From positions 1-51,781 of the forward strand of contig NZ_JACJQY010000041.1 of NCBI RefSeq assembly GCF_014696925.1: a DNA stretch of 51,781 nt, written 5' to 3'. The notes under the pieces are model-generated. The model ran no database searches and had not been told where the DNA came from. It saw only the letters and a program-made list of their open reading frames with translations. The first letter of the stretch is position 1; the number at the start of each line of letters is the position of its first letter. Origin of the DNA: Phormidium tenue FACHB-1050. GTDB lineage: Bacteria > Cyanobacteriota > Cyanobacteriia > Pseudanabaenales > Pseudanabaenaceae. A program made the position numbers and the translations under genes. This document shows, one piece after another, positions 18,257-26,818 of the stretch.

Positions 18257-21200
18257 ATGACCACTACTCAAATCTTCAAAAATAGTACAGGTTTGCATAT
18301 CGAAGGTAATTTGATTGCTGGGGACTATCTTGCGGATCTGGTTACGGGCAGTATCAAGGGACAAGCGCCCGAAGACTTTGGCTTTGCGAAGGCGGATAAG
18401 CTGGCGGATGAGATTGCGACGGTGTGGGGTGAGGCGAAAAAGTTTTGGGCAGGATTTAAAAAATCTCGTGAAGAATCTAGTTTCTCGGAGTCAGGGACTA
18501 CGGAAACGCGCAAGGCTTGGGTTGTGCCTTTGCTTTATAATTTGGGATATTTGCCCAGTTTTCGGGGTGAGGTGGAAGTTATTGATGGACAGAGTTTTGC
18601 GATTTCGCATCGGGCGGGAATGCCCTCACCCCCCAGCCCCCTCTCCCAAAAAGGGCGAGGGGGAGAAAGAGAATCAGAAATATTGTCCCCCTCTCCCAGA
18701 GGGAGAGGGGCTAGGGGTGAGGGCGAACCTCCGATTCACATTACTGGATGCAGAATAAGACTTGACCATAAGCCGCCGAGTGGAAATCCGAGGCTGTCGG
18801 CTCATGGGTTGATGCAGGAATATCTCAATCGGACTGAGCATCTATGGGGGATTACTACCAATGGTTTGCAGTGGCGATTGTTGCGTGACTCTTCTTTGAT
18901 GACGAGGCTTACTTATATTGAGTTCGATCTTGAGCAAATTCTCGAAGGTGAGAATTTTGCGGACTTTGGGTTGTTTTATCGTCTGTTTCACCGATCGCGT
19001 TTACCGATAGGAATGGATGATGCCCATGAGTGTCTGTTGGAGTTTTATCATCAAGAAACTTTGCAACAGGGCGGTAGGGTACGCGATCGTCTAAGAGATG
19101 GTGTTGAAAGAGCGATCGCACAATTAGGTAATGGTTTCTTGCAGCATCCCAAAAATCAAGTACTGAGGGATAAGTTTGCAGCTAAGGAAATTAGCGATCG
19201 CGATTTTTATCGACAAATCCTGTTGCTGATCTATCGCCTTTTATTCTTGATGGTGGCGGAGTCGCGTAATTTGTTGCTGACGGGGGAAGATCCTGAAAAG
19301 GTACGAATTTATGAGGAGTATTACAGCATTGAGCGTTTACGCGCTCTAGCAGAAAAGGCGATCGTTCCTCGCCGCGAAGGATTTCAAGACCTATGGCAAG
19401 GTTTGCGGGTGACGTTTTGCCTTTTTGATGAAAATTGGCGCGGTGAGTTGTTGGGGCTATCGCCGCTAAATGGTGATTTGTTCGGCTCGACGACTTTGCC
19501 AGAGCTAAATGTGAGTGCGTTAGATAATTACGATCTCATGGTCGTCATTCGCAATCTATCGCTCTATGCACCGACCGATAAGACACAACTGCGGCGTGTT
19601 AATTATGCGGCGCTTGATGTAGAAGAGTTGGGCAGTGTTTATGAGAGTCTGCTAGATTTTCATCCACAGGTGAGTTTGTCTCAGGGTAAGTATGAGTTTT
19701 TGTTAGTGGCGGGTAGCGATCGCAAAACGACAGGAGCTTATTACACACCATCAGAGCTTGTGGCACAGTTGGTGAAGAGTGCCTTGGAGCCTGTCATTGC
19801 AGAAAGGATGAATGAGGCGAAGAATTCCCTCACCCCCCAGCCCCCTCTCCCTAGGGGCGAGGGGGAGCAAGACGAATTTCAGAACCCCTCGCCCTCAGGG
19901 AGAGGGGCTGGGGTGAGGGATTCTTGGGAAATTTCTGATGATTTGCGGAAGAAGATGCAGGATGTGGCGCGGCAATTTCGTAAAGAGCCAACTCAAAGTG
20001 AAGCAATTTTGTGGGAGGCAATTCGCAACCGTAAGCTAGAAAATCGTAAGTTTCGCCGCCAGCATCCTATTGGTACATTTATAGTTGATTTTTTCTGTAG
20101 AGAAGAAAATTTAATTGTAGAAGTTGATGGACTAATCCATGAATCTCAGCAAGAGCTAGACCGTCAACGGCAAGGACTCCTTGAATCTCTTGGGTTACAT
20201 TTTGTGCGTGTCAGTAGTCAACAAGTAGAAACATCACTCTTTGAGACCTTAGAAACAATCAAACAATCTTTCTTGCTCCCCTCGCCCTCTGGGAGAGGGG
20301 CTGGGGGTGAGGGTCTTCAACAACTTCAAGAATCCGCACTCCTCTCCATTAAAGTTTGCGATCCTGCCTGTGGGTCTGGACATTTTCTGTTGGCAGCAGC
20401 ACGGCGGATTGGGAAGGAATTGGCTAAAGTACGGACGGGTGAAGCTGCGCCTAGTCCTGAACCTTTGCGTGAGGCGACCCGTGATGTGATTCAGCATTGC
20501 ATTTATGGAGTGGATATCAATCCCCTAGCGGTTGACCTTTGTAAGGTGGCGCTTTGGATTGAGGGTTTCGCGAAGGGAATGCCGCTTAATTTCCTTGACC
20601 ATCGCATTAAGTGCGGTAACTCGTTGGTGGGTGTTTTAAATCTTGATGTATTAAAGGAAGGGATTCCTGATGAGGCGTTTAAGGCGGTGACTGGGGATGA
20701 TAAGGCGCTGTCTAGTATCAAGAAGAAGGCGAATAAGCAGGAAAGGCTCAAGGATCTCAAGGGGCAACTCTCGACGGCGGGTCAGTTAGATGATGATTTG
20801 GCGGAAATTGCCTCAGCATGGCAGGAGTTGGATCGGATTCCTGAGAATACGCCTGAGTTTGTGAAGCAGAAGAAGGAGCGCTATGAGGCGAATCAACGCG
20901 ATCGCAAGTGGTGGCGCAGTCGTTCGGCTTGCAATTTGTGGACGGCGGCGTTTTTTATGCCTTTGACTGAGCAGAATTTGCAGTTATTGCCAACTACGGC
21001 GGCGTTGGTGCGGTTGTTGAATGAAGAAATTCCCTCACCCCCTAGCCCCCTCTCCCAAAAAGGGCGAGGGGGAACAGGAACCGAAGAAAATCTTGCTCCC
21101 CTCTCCCCCCTTGGGAGAGGGGCTGGGGGTGAGGGTCTTCCAGCTATAGGAATCAGAGATATTGTTGATGCTGCGAATCAGTTAGCCTCTGAGAAAGGCT

Positions 21201-23176
21201 TTTTTCATTGGGCTTTAGAGTTTCCTGATGTGTTTGAGAATGATGGTTTTGATTGCATTCTCGGTAATCCTCCTTGGGAGCGCATCAAGTTACAGGAAAA
21301 GGAGTTTTTTGCTTTGCGGGATGGGGAGATTGCGAAGGCGGCGAATAAGTCGGAACGGGAGAAGTTGATTAAGGCTTTGCCGACTCAGAAGCCTGAACTG
21401 GCGCGGGAGTTTGAGGCGGCGAAGCATGATGCTGAGGCACAAAGTAAGTTTATCCGCGAGTCGAATCGGTTTCCTTTGACGGCGGTGGGTGATGTGAATA
21501 CCTATGCGGTGTTTTCGGAGACTGCGAGGGATTTGATTGCGGGAAATGGTAGGGCTGGAATTATTGTGCCTACAGGGATTGCGACTGATGATACAACTAA
21601 AAAGTTTTTTAGTGATTTAGTGCAAAAGCAATCTTTAGATAGTTTGATAGGTTTTGAAAATGAAGCATTTATATTTTCAGAGGTACACAATGCTTTTAAG
21701 TTTTGTGCTTTAGTTATTACAGGTAAAGCGAGAATAATTAATGCTACTGATTTTATATTCTTGTGTCGTTATTTCTTTGATATCAAAGAACAAAGAAGGC
21801 ATTTTACATTAACTTCAAAAGATATTGCTTTAATTAATCCTAATACACTTACCTGCCCGATATTTCGTACTGTAGTTGATGCGAAAATCATTAAGAAAAT
21901 CTATCAAAATATCCCTGTTTTGGAAAATGAAAAAACGGGTGAAAATCCTTGGGATATTTCTTTTATGTCAATGTTTCACATGGCAAATGATAGTGAATTA
22001 TTTCACAATTCACCCAGTCAAAACACTGTGCTGCTCTATGAAGCAAAAATGTTTTGGCATTACGATCACCGCTTTTCTACTTATGAAAATGCAAAACAAG
22101 CAGATATAAATTCAGGAAGGTTACCGCAAACGATTCCAGAAATGAAACAAGATTCTAATTTTGATATTAAATCTCGATATTGGATCAATCGGGCTGAGGT
22201 TGAAAACCGCCTTGCTAACAAGTGGAATAAGCAATGGTTAATTGGCTTTCGTGATATTACAACTGCAACAAACGAACGCACAGCAATTTTTAGTTTATTA
22301 CCACGAGTTGCTGTTGGACATAAAGCACCTCTTCTGTTGACAAACGAAAAAGTCCAACTTGTTTTATGCTTATTTTCTAACTTTAATAGCTTAGTATTCG
22401 ATTTTGTAGCACGTCAAAAAGTTGGTGGAACTTCATTTAGCTTCTTCATTTTCAAACAACTCCCCGTCCTCCCCCCCGATCGCTACAGCCAAAACGACAT
22501 CAACTACATCACCCCCCTCGTCCTCGAACTCACCTACACCGCATGGGACATCAAACCCTTTGCCGACGACATTTGGAATCCCACACCCACCCGATCCCAG
22601 AGCGAAATCGAAGGGAGCAAAACCGAAACCCACTCCATCCTCACCCAAGTCAGCGACAAACAACAACTTGGGCTTGACCTAGAACTAGACCTCACAGGCA
22701 AAAAACAACTCGAACTCACCACCCCACCAGATCCCACCCACCAAACCCACCTCCGCCAACTCATCCTCGAACAATGGCAAGCCAACCGCGCTGCCTTCGA
22801 TCAAGACCCTCACCCCCCAACCCCCTCTCCCAAAGAGGGCGAGGGGGAGCAAGACTCTTTCAGAACCCCTCTCCCCACTTGGGAGAGGGGCAGGGGTGAG
22901 GGGCTTACCGACAACCTAGAAGGCATCCCCCTTCCCCCCTTCATCTGGCACGAAACCCGTCGCGCCCAAATCCGTGCCGAACTCGATGCCTACTACGCCA
23001 AACTCTACGGCTTAACCCGTGACGAACTGCGCTACATCCTCGACCCCGCCGACATCTACGGCGCAGACTTCCCCAGCGAGACATTTAGAGTCCTAAAAAA
23101 CAACGAAATGAAGAAATATGGCGAATACCGCACCCAACGCCTCGTTTTAGAAGCATGGGATAAACTGGGATATTAG
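18257..23176 (+). CDS. N6-adenine DNA methyltransferase (DrmMI-like) with nested DUF559 domain
   Basis: The 1639-residue protein is an Eco57I/type IIG-like gamma-class adenine methyltransferase. SAM motif I is DPACGSGHFLLAA (residues about 703-715) and catalytic motif IV is ILGNPPWERIK (about 1000-1010). YYTPSELVAQLV (about residue 498) is the N-terminal motif X-like segment. In DISARM class 1 a similar enzyme marks host DNA. Four full double-hairpin elements and one half element add low-complexity Pro/Gly/Arg/Glu peptides at residues about 123-155, 524-554, 673-685, 926-959 and 1518-1549. A DUF559 nuclease domain lies at about 555-673, between motifs X and I, yet both flanks keep family sequence. 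Base composition changes sharply near 21.6 and 22.45 kb. Target-recognition sequence probably lies in about 1115-1400. Confidence 0.85.
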   Translation: MTTTQIFKNSTGLHIEGNLIAGDYLADLVTGSIKGQAPEDFGFAKADKLADEIATVWGEAKKFWAGFKKSREESSFSESGTTETRKAWVVPLLYNLGYLPSFRGEVEVIDGQSFAISHRAGMPSPPSPLSQKGRGGERESEILSPSPRGRGARGEGEPPIHITGCRIRLDHKPPSGNPRLSAHGLMQEYLNRTEHLWGITTNGLQWRLLRDSSLMTRLTYIEFDLEQILEGENFADFGLFYRLFHRSRLPIGMDDAHECLLEFYHQETLQQGGRVRDRLRDGVERAIAQLGNGFLQHPKNQVLRDKFAAKEISDRDFYRQILLLIYRLLFLMVAESRNLLLTGEDPEKVRIYEEYYSIERLRALAEKAIVPRREGFQDLWQGLRVTFCLFDENWRGELLGLSPLNGDLFGSTTLPELNVSALDNYDLMVVIRNLSLYAPTDKTQLRRVNYAALDVEELGSVYESLLDFHPQVSLSQGKYEFLLVAGSDRKTTGAYYTPSELVAQLVKSALEPVIAERMNEAKNSLTPQPPLPRGEGEQDEFQNPSPSGRGAGVRDSWEISDDLRKKMQDVARQFRKEPTQSEAILWEAIRNRKLENRKFRRQHPIGTFIVDFFCREENLIVEVDGLIHESQQELDRQRQGLLESLGLHFVRVSSQQVETSLFETLETIKQSFLLPSPSGRGAGGEGLQQLQESALLSIKVCDPACGSGHFLLAAARRIGKELAKVRTGEAAPSPEPLREATRDVIQHCIYGVDINPLAVDLCKVALWIEGFAKGMPLNFLDHRIKCGNSLVGVLNLDVLKEGIPDEAFKAVTGDDKALSSIKKKANKQERLKDLKGQLSTAGQLDDDLAEIASAWQELDRIPENTPEFVKQKKERYEANQRDRKWWRSRSACNLWTAAFFMPLTEQNLQLLPTTAALVRLLNEEIPSPPSPLSQKGRGGTGTEENLAPLSPLGRGAGGEGLPAIGIRDIVDAANQLASEKGFFHWALEFPDVFENDGFDCILGNPPWERIKLQEKEFFALRDGEIAKAANKSEREKLIKALPTQKPELAREFEAAKHDAEAQSKFIRESNRFPLTAVGDVNTYAVFSETARDLIAGNGRAGIIVPTGIATDDTTKKFFSDLVQKQSLDSLIGFENEAFIFSEVHNAFKFCALVITGKARIINATDFIFLCRYFFDIKEQRRHFTLTSKDIALINPNTLTCPIFRTVVDAKIIKKIYQNIPVLENEKTGENPWDISFMSMFHMANDSELFHNSPSQNTVLLYEAKMFWHYDHRFSTYENAKQADINSGRLPQTIPEMKQDSNFDIKSRYWINRAEVENRLANKWNKQWLIGFRDITTATNERTAIFSLLPRVAVGHKAPLLLTNEKVQLVLCLFSNFNSLVFDFVARQKVGGTSFSFFIFKQLPVLPPDRYSQNDINYITPLVLELTYTAWDIKPFADDIWNPTPTRSQSEIEGSKTETHSILTQVSDKQQLGLDLELDLTGKKQLELTTPPDPTHQTHLRQLILEQWQANRAAFDQDPHPPTPSPKEGEGEQDSFRTPLPTWERGRGEGLTDNLEGIPLPPFIWHETRRAQIRAELDAYYAKLYGLTRDELRYILDPADIYGADFPSETFRVLKNNEMKKYGEYRTQRLVLEAWDKLGY
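18623..18723. repeat. GC-rich double-hairpin element 1 (in-frame in methyltransferase)
   Basis: The element begins CCCTCACCCCCCAGCCCC and ends in the complementary GGGGCTAGGGGTGAGGG. The left half folds on itself (CCCCCTCTCCC with GGGCGAGGGGG) and so does the right half (CCCCCTCTCCC with GGGAGAGGGGC), giving a cruciform-like unit of about 101 bp. It is read through as PSPPSPLSQKGRGGERE. Confidence 0.9.
19827..19919. repeat. GC-rich double-hairpin element 2 (in-frame, left of DUF559 cassette)
   Basis: This has the same two-hairpin design as element 1, about 93 bp, but is read in another frame as LTPQPPLPRGEGE...SGRGAGVRD. It contains no stop codon. It forms the left border of the DUF559-coding insert. 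Confidence 0.9.
19920..20274 (+). mobile_element. DUF559 nuclease-domain cassette inside the methyltransferase
   Basis: About 118 codons encode a complete DUF559 (Vsr-like) domain in the methyltransferase frame. It has an N-terminal helix with PTQSEAILWEAIRNRKL, then RKFRRQHPIGTFIVDFFC, then LIVEVDGLIHE and FVRVSS. The conserved Asp and E-x-D positions of the fold are present. DUF559 proteins normally stand alone at about 120 residues. Directly repeated right-hairpin sequences of about 35 bp border it on both sides (end of element 2, and 20275-20313), so it looks like an inserted cassette. Whether it is mobile or active is inference. Confidence 0.75.
20275..20313. repeat. Half double-hairpin element (right hairpin only) after DUF559 cassette
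   Basis: Only the right hairpin is present (CCCCTCGCCCTCTGGGAGAGGGGC plus the GGGTGAGGG end). It is a direct repeat of the right half of element 2, about 355 bp away. Confidence 0.85.
21032..21135. repeat. GC-rich double-hairpin element 3 (in-frame in methyltransferase)
   Basis: A full element of about 104 bp, read as PSPPSPLSQKGRGG...SPLGRGAGGEG. It lies between motif I and motif IV and does not break the frame. Confidence 0.9.
22807..22903. repeat. GC-rich double-hairpin element 4 (in-frame in methyltransferase)
   Basis: A full element of about 97 bp, read in a third frame as HPPTPSPKEGEGE...TWERGRGEG, near the methyltransferase C-terminus. Confidence 0.9.
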
Positions 23177-23186
23177 GAGGAAAATC

Positions 23187-23636
23187 ATGTCAGCCCGCGA
23201 TCTATTTCACCAAGTTGTCAGGCACGCCCTTGAAAAAGAAAATTGGCAAATAACCCACGATCCCTATGGACTCCAAACAGACAGCTTTGACCTAGCTATT
23301 GACCTTGGAGCCGAAAAAATTCTTGCAGCCGAGCTAGGAGAAACTAAAATTGCTGTAGAAATCAAAAGCTTTCTCGGATCTTCTAAAATTTCTGAATTTT
23401 ATGGAGCATTAGGACAATTTATAACCTATAGACTTGCCCTGCAAAAACTAGAAAGCGATCGTACCCTCTATCTAGCCGTCCCCGAAAACCTCTATGACAA
23501 ATTTTTCGCCACTTCCCTAGTCCAAGAACTGCTCCAACAGAACACCATTTACCTAATTACCTACGACATCGAACAGGAGAACATAGTCAAATGGATACCC
23601 TCACCCAATACCGTCAACATATCCAAAACCTCCTAA
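23187..23636 (+). CDS. xisH: XisH, fdxN-element excision controlling factor / PD-(D/E)XK fold
   Basis: The 149-residue protein matches XisH. It begins with SARDLFHQVVRHALEKENW, has LAAELGETKIAVEIKSFLG with the E-x-K catalytic-like signature of restriction-endonuclease folds, and GALGQFITYRLAL after it. XisH and XisI were named as factors needed for excision of the fdxN element in heterocystous cyanobacteria, but they occur in many genomes without that element and are often beside defence genes. A strong site, GGAGGA, precedes the ATG, which is 10 bases after the methyltransferase stop. It overlaps xisI by 46 bases, so the two are translationally coupled. A nuclease role here is inference. Confidence 0.9.
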   Translation: MSARDLFHQVVRHALEKENWQITHDPYGLQTDSFDLAIDLGAEKILAAELGETKIAVEIKSFLGSSKISEFYGALGQFITYRLALQKLESDRTLYLAVPENLYDKFFATSLVQELLQQNTIYLITYDIEQENIVKWIPSPNTVNISKTS

Positions 23637-23923
23637 AAGAACACGCTAGCCTAGTTTGGGATACCCGAATTCGCGCAGAAACAATCTTTGACACCGAACA
23701 TGACCATTATCAACTTGTCTATGTAGGTTGGCGCAACTCCAAACGAGTCTATGGCGTTGTTCTCCACATTGACATCATTGACAACAAAATTTGGATTCAG
23801 CAAGACGGCACAGAAATTGGTATAGCCAATAAATTAGTAGATCTCGGCATTCCTAAAGCAGCTATTGTCCTCGCCTTCGATCCGCCAAACCTCCGCAAGT
23901 ACACCGATTTTGCCGTTAGTTAA
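23591..23923 (+). CDS. xisI: XisI, partner of XisH
   Basis: The 110-residue protein has the conserved XisI pattern: YRQHIQNLL at the start, DTEHDHYQLVYVGW in the middle, HIDIIDNKIWIQQDGTE, and LVDLGIPKAAIVLAFDPP near the end. XisI proteins form a compact alpha/beta fold and are nearly always encoded directly after or overlapping xisH, as here. Its ATG lies inside the xisH 3' end. By family it is expected to act with XisH; the biochemical activity is unknown. Confidence 0.9.
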   Translation: MDTLTQYRQHIQNLLKEHASLVWDTRIRAETIFDTEHDHYQLVYVGWRNSKRVYGVVLHIDIIDNKIWIQQDGTEIGIANKLVDLGIPKAAIVLAFDPPNLRKYTDFAVS

Positions 23924-23949
23924 CATATAACCATTAATCTAAAATTGCC

Positions 23950-24276
23950 ATGTATTCACCAAATCAGACAATTAATAATCCTCTAAAAGCCCTTGATGCC
24001 CTCTATCAAACTGGCTATCGTAGCAACACCCTCGAACGTGCCCTAACTAAAATCGTTGATATCGAAATAGCGATCGCTCATCGCCAACATACCGAAATCC
24101 AAACCAAAATTCAAAACTACGAACAGCAATACCAAATAACATCCGAAGACTTTTATCAACGCTTTAATCGAGGTGAGTTAGGTGATACTGCGGACTTTGT
24201 AGAGTGGAGTGTATTTTACGATCTGCGTCAAGCAATCCGAGATCGCCTTAAAATCTTGCAACCACAAGCAGACTAA
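23950..24276 (+). CDS. Probable antitoxin-like partner of TumE-family protein
   Basis: The 108-residue helical, charged protein has a central coiled-coil-like segment (HRQHTEIQTKIQNYEQQYQ) and ends DRLKILQPQAD. It shares one base (TAATG) with the next gene, which codes for a TumE-type toxin. Short helical proteins in this position are usually the antitoxin (TumA-like). I do not see a clear HTH. No Shine-Dalgarno sequence is visible before the ATG. The call rests mainly on position and size. Confidence 0.6.
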   Translation: MYSPNQTINNPLKALDALYQTGYRSNTLERALTKIVDIEIAIAHRQHTEIQTKIQNYEQQYQITSEDFYQRFNRGELGDTADFVEWSVFYDLRQAIRDRLKILQPQAD

Positions 24277-24665
24277 TGGATGCAGAGCAATATCTAAGTG
24301 AGATTAAAACAAAACTCATTATTAGTCCTGCCATATTTTCTTTTACGGTTGTGGAAGAACAAGACTTAAGCGATCGGGGCTATTTTCGAGCTAGAGTCAT
24401 TCTTGCAAATAATGATTTTCTAGAAGTCTCCGAATACTTCATCGTTGATAGCAATAAAACTATTCCACAACGCTATCGTTATCAATGGATGGATGATACA
24501 CAATCTACTCTACGCAGACGATGGGATAATGTTCCACATTTTCCAAACCTGCCCAACTTTCCCCATCATATCCATATTGCCTCTGAAGGTAATGTTGAAA
24601 CAAGCCAAGCAATAGGAATTTTGGAAGTATTACAAATTATTGAAAAAGAAATTGCTGAAAACTAG
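24276..24665 (+). CDS. tumE: TumE (DUF6516) family toxin-like protein
   Basis: The 129-residue protein matches the TumE/DUF6516 family. It has an N-terminal helix with a SPAIFSFTVVEEQDL strand, then FRARVILANNDFLEVSEYFIV, then YRYQWMDDTQSTLRRRWDNVPHFP and a C-terminal HIHIASEGNVE...LEVLQIIEKEI. The conserved RYQWM...RRRWDN..HFP core is intact. TumE members pair with TumA antitoxins, and the toxic mechanism is not one I can state. It lies three bases before the helicase fusion gene, in the middle of the defence-like operon, so it could guard or stabilise that operon. Confidence 0.75.
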   Translation: MDAEQYLSEIKTKLIISPAIFSFTVVEEQDLSDRGYFRARVILANNDFLEVSEYFIVDSNKTIPQRYRYQWMDDTQSTLRRRWDNVPHFPNLPNFPHHIHIASEGNVETSQAIGILEVLQIIEKEIAEN

Positions 24666-24667
24666 CC

Positions 24668-26818
24668 ATGACCTTTAGCCTCACCTTTGCCCCAACCTTC
24701 ATGCACGAACTCATTGGCATACCGCAGAATGTCGCCAAACGAGTTTCTAAAGCCACCAAATTATTAGAACGCGATCCCATCTCTGCCGAAGGGGATGCCA
24801 AAAGGCTCAAAGGTTATGAAAATGTCTATCGCATCCGTATTGGTGACTATCGTCTTTTTTATGCGATCGGTACTGGTTGGGTAAAGCTGCTGAGTGTCCG
24901 CAAGCGCAATGAGCGCACCTATGAAACCGAAATTCCTAATGTCGTAGCGCCAGAAACCACCCTCGATCTCCAGTCCGTAAAACCGAAGAAAGTCCCCTCA
25001 CCCCCCAGCCCCCTCTCCCAAGCAGGGAGAGGGGGAGAAAGAGAAGATGACCTCTTGTCCCCCTCTCCCTCAGGGAGAGGGGCTAGGGGTGAGGGACTCC
25101 CTTTCGCACTTACAGAAGATATCTTGCAACAATGGCAGATTCCCGCACAATATTGGACAGCGATCGCTAAGGTGAATAGCGCTGAAGCATTGCTAGAGCT
25201 AGATATGCCCGATCGCTTTCTAAATGTGATTCTGGATAACCTTTATCCACGTTCCATTGAAGAAATAGATACACAGCCCGAATTTGTCCTCAGTCAAGCC
25301 GAAGACCTCGATCGCTATTTTGCTGGCGATCTCAGTGCTTTTTTACTCAAGCTCAGCGACGAACAAGAAAAATTAATTCAATTTGGCAGCAATGGCACAG
25401 TTCTGATCAAAGGCGGTGCAGGTACTGGTAAATCTACCCTTGCCCTCTATCGCATCAAAAAATTAGTAGAGCAGGGCTGCACCTCCATTTTATTTACCAC
25501 CTATACCAATGCCCTCGTTTCCTATTCCGAGCAACTTCTAGAACAATTACTAGGCTGTCCTCCTGCGGATAAAGGCGTAGAAGTAACTACGATTGATGCG
25601 ATCGCCCGCCGCTATTTCGTTACCACAGGCAAAACCACCCCATTCCTTGATCGTGATAAATGTCTATCACTATTAGCCAATGCCCTAGAGCAAGCGAATA
25701 TTCCTGCCCAAAATGTATTTGATCGCCAAGTCAAACTGCAAACATTACAAAAACTGGGTTTACCCTACCTCCTCGATGAAATCTTACAAACGATCGAAAA
25801 TTGGGGCATTCGCACTCTTGATGATTACATTGCCCACGATCGGCGTGGTCGGGCTGTGCCGCTGCGACAAAATATTCGTGAAGCAATTTGGGCAGTTTAT
25901 GAAACATGGGAAAAGTTATTAGCTAAAAATGGCAGCCTCACATGGGAACAGCTACGCCGCCAAGCTCTTGAAGTTGCTCAAAATTTAGTTGAAAAACCCT
26001 ATCAAGCGATCGTCATTGATGAAGCTCAAGATTTCTCCCCTGTCGCCCTGCGCTTTTTACTTAACCTCACTCCCAACTTCGACAATATTTACATCACCGC
26101 TGATGCTTCTCAATCCATCTATCAGCGCGGCTTTAGCTGGAAGCAAATCCATGAAGATTTGAAAGTCACGGGACGGACGCTCATCCTCAAGCAAAACTAT
26201 CGCAACACCCAACAAATAGCGATCGCCTGTACCGATATTCTGCTTGGCACAGAAGCAGGCGATCCCGAATGCTTACAGCAAATTCCCTCTTTACATATCG
26301 GCGATCCTCCTTTGCTCTTCCTAAGTAACAACCAAGATCAAGAACTAGCCGCTATTCGCGATTTTTTAATAGACTCCGCCAAACGTTTTCGTCTTCCTCT
26401 GCATGGCAGCGCCATCCTCTGCCCAAATAACTACAGCGCTGAAACCTATGCCAAACAATTATCACAATTGGGACTCAAAGCCAAATTTGTCTCAGGTAAA
26501 AAGATCGATCTTAAAGCTCCCTACATTAAAGTCCTGACCCTCTATTCCGCTAAAGGTTTAGAGTTTCCCTTTGTGGTAGTCACGGGATTAGCAGCAGGTA
26601 ATTTCCCAAGCTTCAACAGTGATTTACCGACAGAAGAACATTCTAAAATCCGCGATGAACAAAGGCGGTTATTTTATGTCGGCTGTTCTAGAGCTATGCG
26701 ATCGCTAATGGTTTGTGGCTCCTCCTCATATCCCTCTGAATTTATTGAAAACCTCAAAGCCCCATATTGGAACCCTCACCCCCCAGCCCCCTCTCCCATG
26801 AAGGGAGAAGGGGAGTAA
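24668..26818 (+). CDS. RelE-like domain fused to UvrD/Rep-type helicase
   Basis: The 716-residue protein has an N-terminal RelE/ParE-like fold (residues about 1-90, with AKRLKGYENVYRIRIGDYRLFYAI) and a superfamily I helicase. Walker A is KGGAGTGKST (about 248-257), motif II VIDEAQDFSP (about 449-458), motif V LTLYSAKGLEFPFVVV (about 623-638) and motif VI RRLFYVGCSRAM near the end. Double-hairpin element 5 separates the two domains (residues about 110-143), and element 6 supplies the last 15 residues and the stop. RelE-UvrD fusions occur widely in bacteria. Whether the RelE part cuts mRNA is unknown. The helicase probably acts 3' to 5'. Confidence 0.85.
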   Translation: MTFSLTFAPTFMHELIGIPQNVAKRVSKATKLLERDPISAEGDAKRLKGYENVYRIRIGDYRLFYAIGTGWVKLLSVRKRNERTYETEIPNVVAPETTLDLQSVKPKKVPSPPSPLSQAGRGGEREDDLLSPSPSGRGARGEGLPFALTEDILQQWQIPAQYWTAIAKVNSAEALLELDMPDRFLNVILDNLYPRSIEEIDTQPEFVLSQAEDLDRYFAGDLSAFLLKLSDEQEKLIQFGSNGTVLIKGGAGTGKSTLALYRIKKLVEQGCTSILFTTYTNALVSYSEQLLEQLLGCPPADKGVEVTTIDAIARRYFVTTGKTTPFLDRDKCLSLLANALEQANIPAQNVFDRQVKLQTLQKLGLPYLLDEILQTIENWGIRTLDDYIAHDRRGRAVPLRQNIREAIWAVYETWEKLLAKNGSLTWEQLRRQALEVAQNLVEKPYQAIVIDEAQDFSPVALRFLLNLTPNFDNIYITADASQSIYQRGFSWKQIHEDLKVTGRTLILKQNYRNTQQIAIACTDILLGTEAGDPECLQQIPSLHIGDPPLLFLSNNQDQELAAIRDFLIDSAKRFRLPLHGSAILCPNNYSAETYAKQLSQLGLKAKFVSGKKIDLKAPYIKVLTLYSAKGLEFPFVVVTGLAAGNFPSFNSDLPTEEHSKIRDEQRRLFYVGCSRAMRSLMVCGSSSYPSEFIENLKAPYWNPHPPAPSPMKGEGE
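24995..25095. repeat. GC-rich double-hairpin element 5 (in-frame in RelE-UvrD gene)
   Basis: A full element of about 101 bp, read as PSPPSPLSQAGRGGERE...SPSGRGARGEG. It forms the linker between the RelE-like and helicase domains. Confidence 0.9.

Noticed and set aside
22422-22785. Three long open frames on both strands in the methyltransferase 3' end
   Set aside because: C-rich third positions remove stop codons from other frames; only the methyltransferase frame continues into family sequence.
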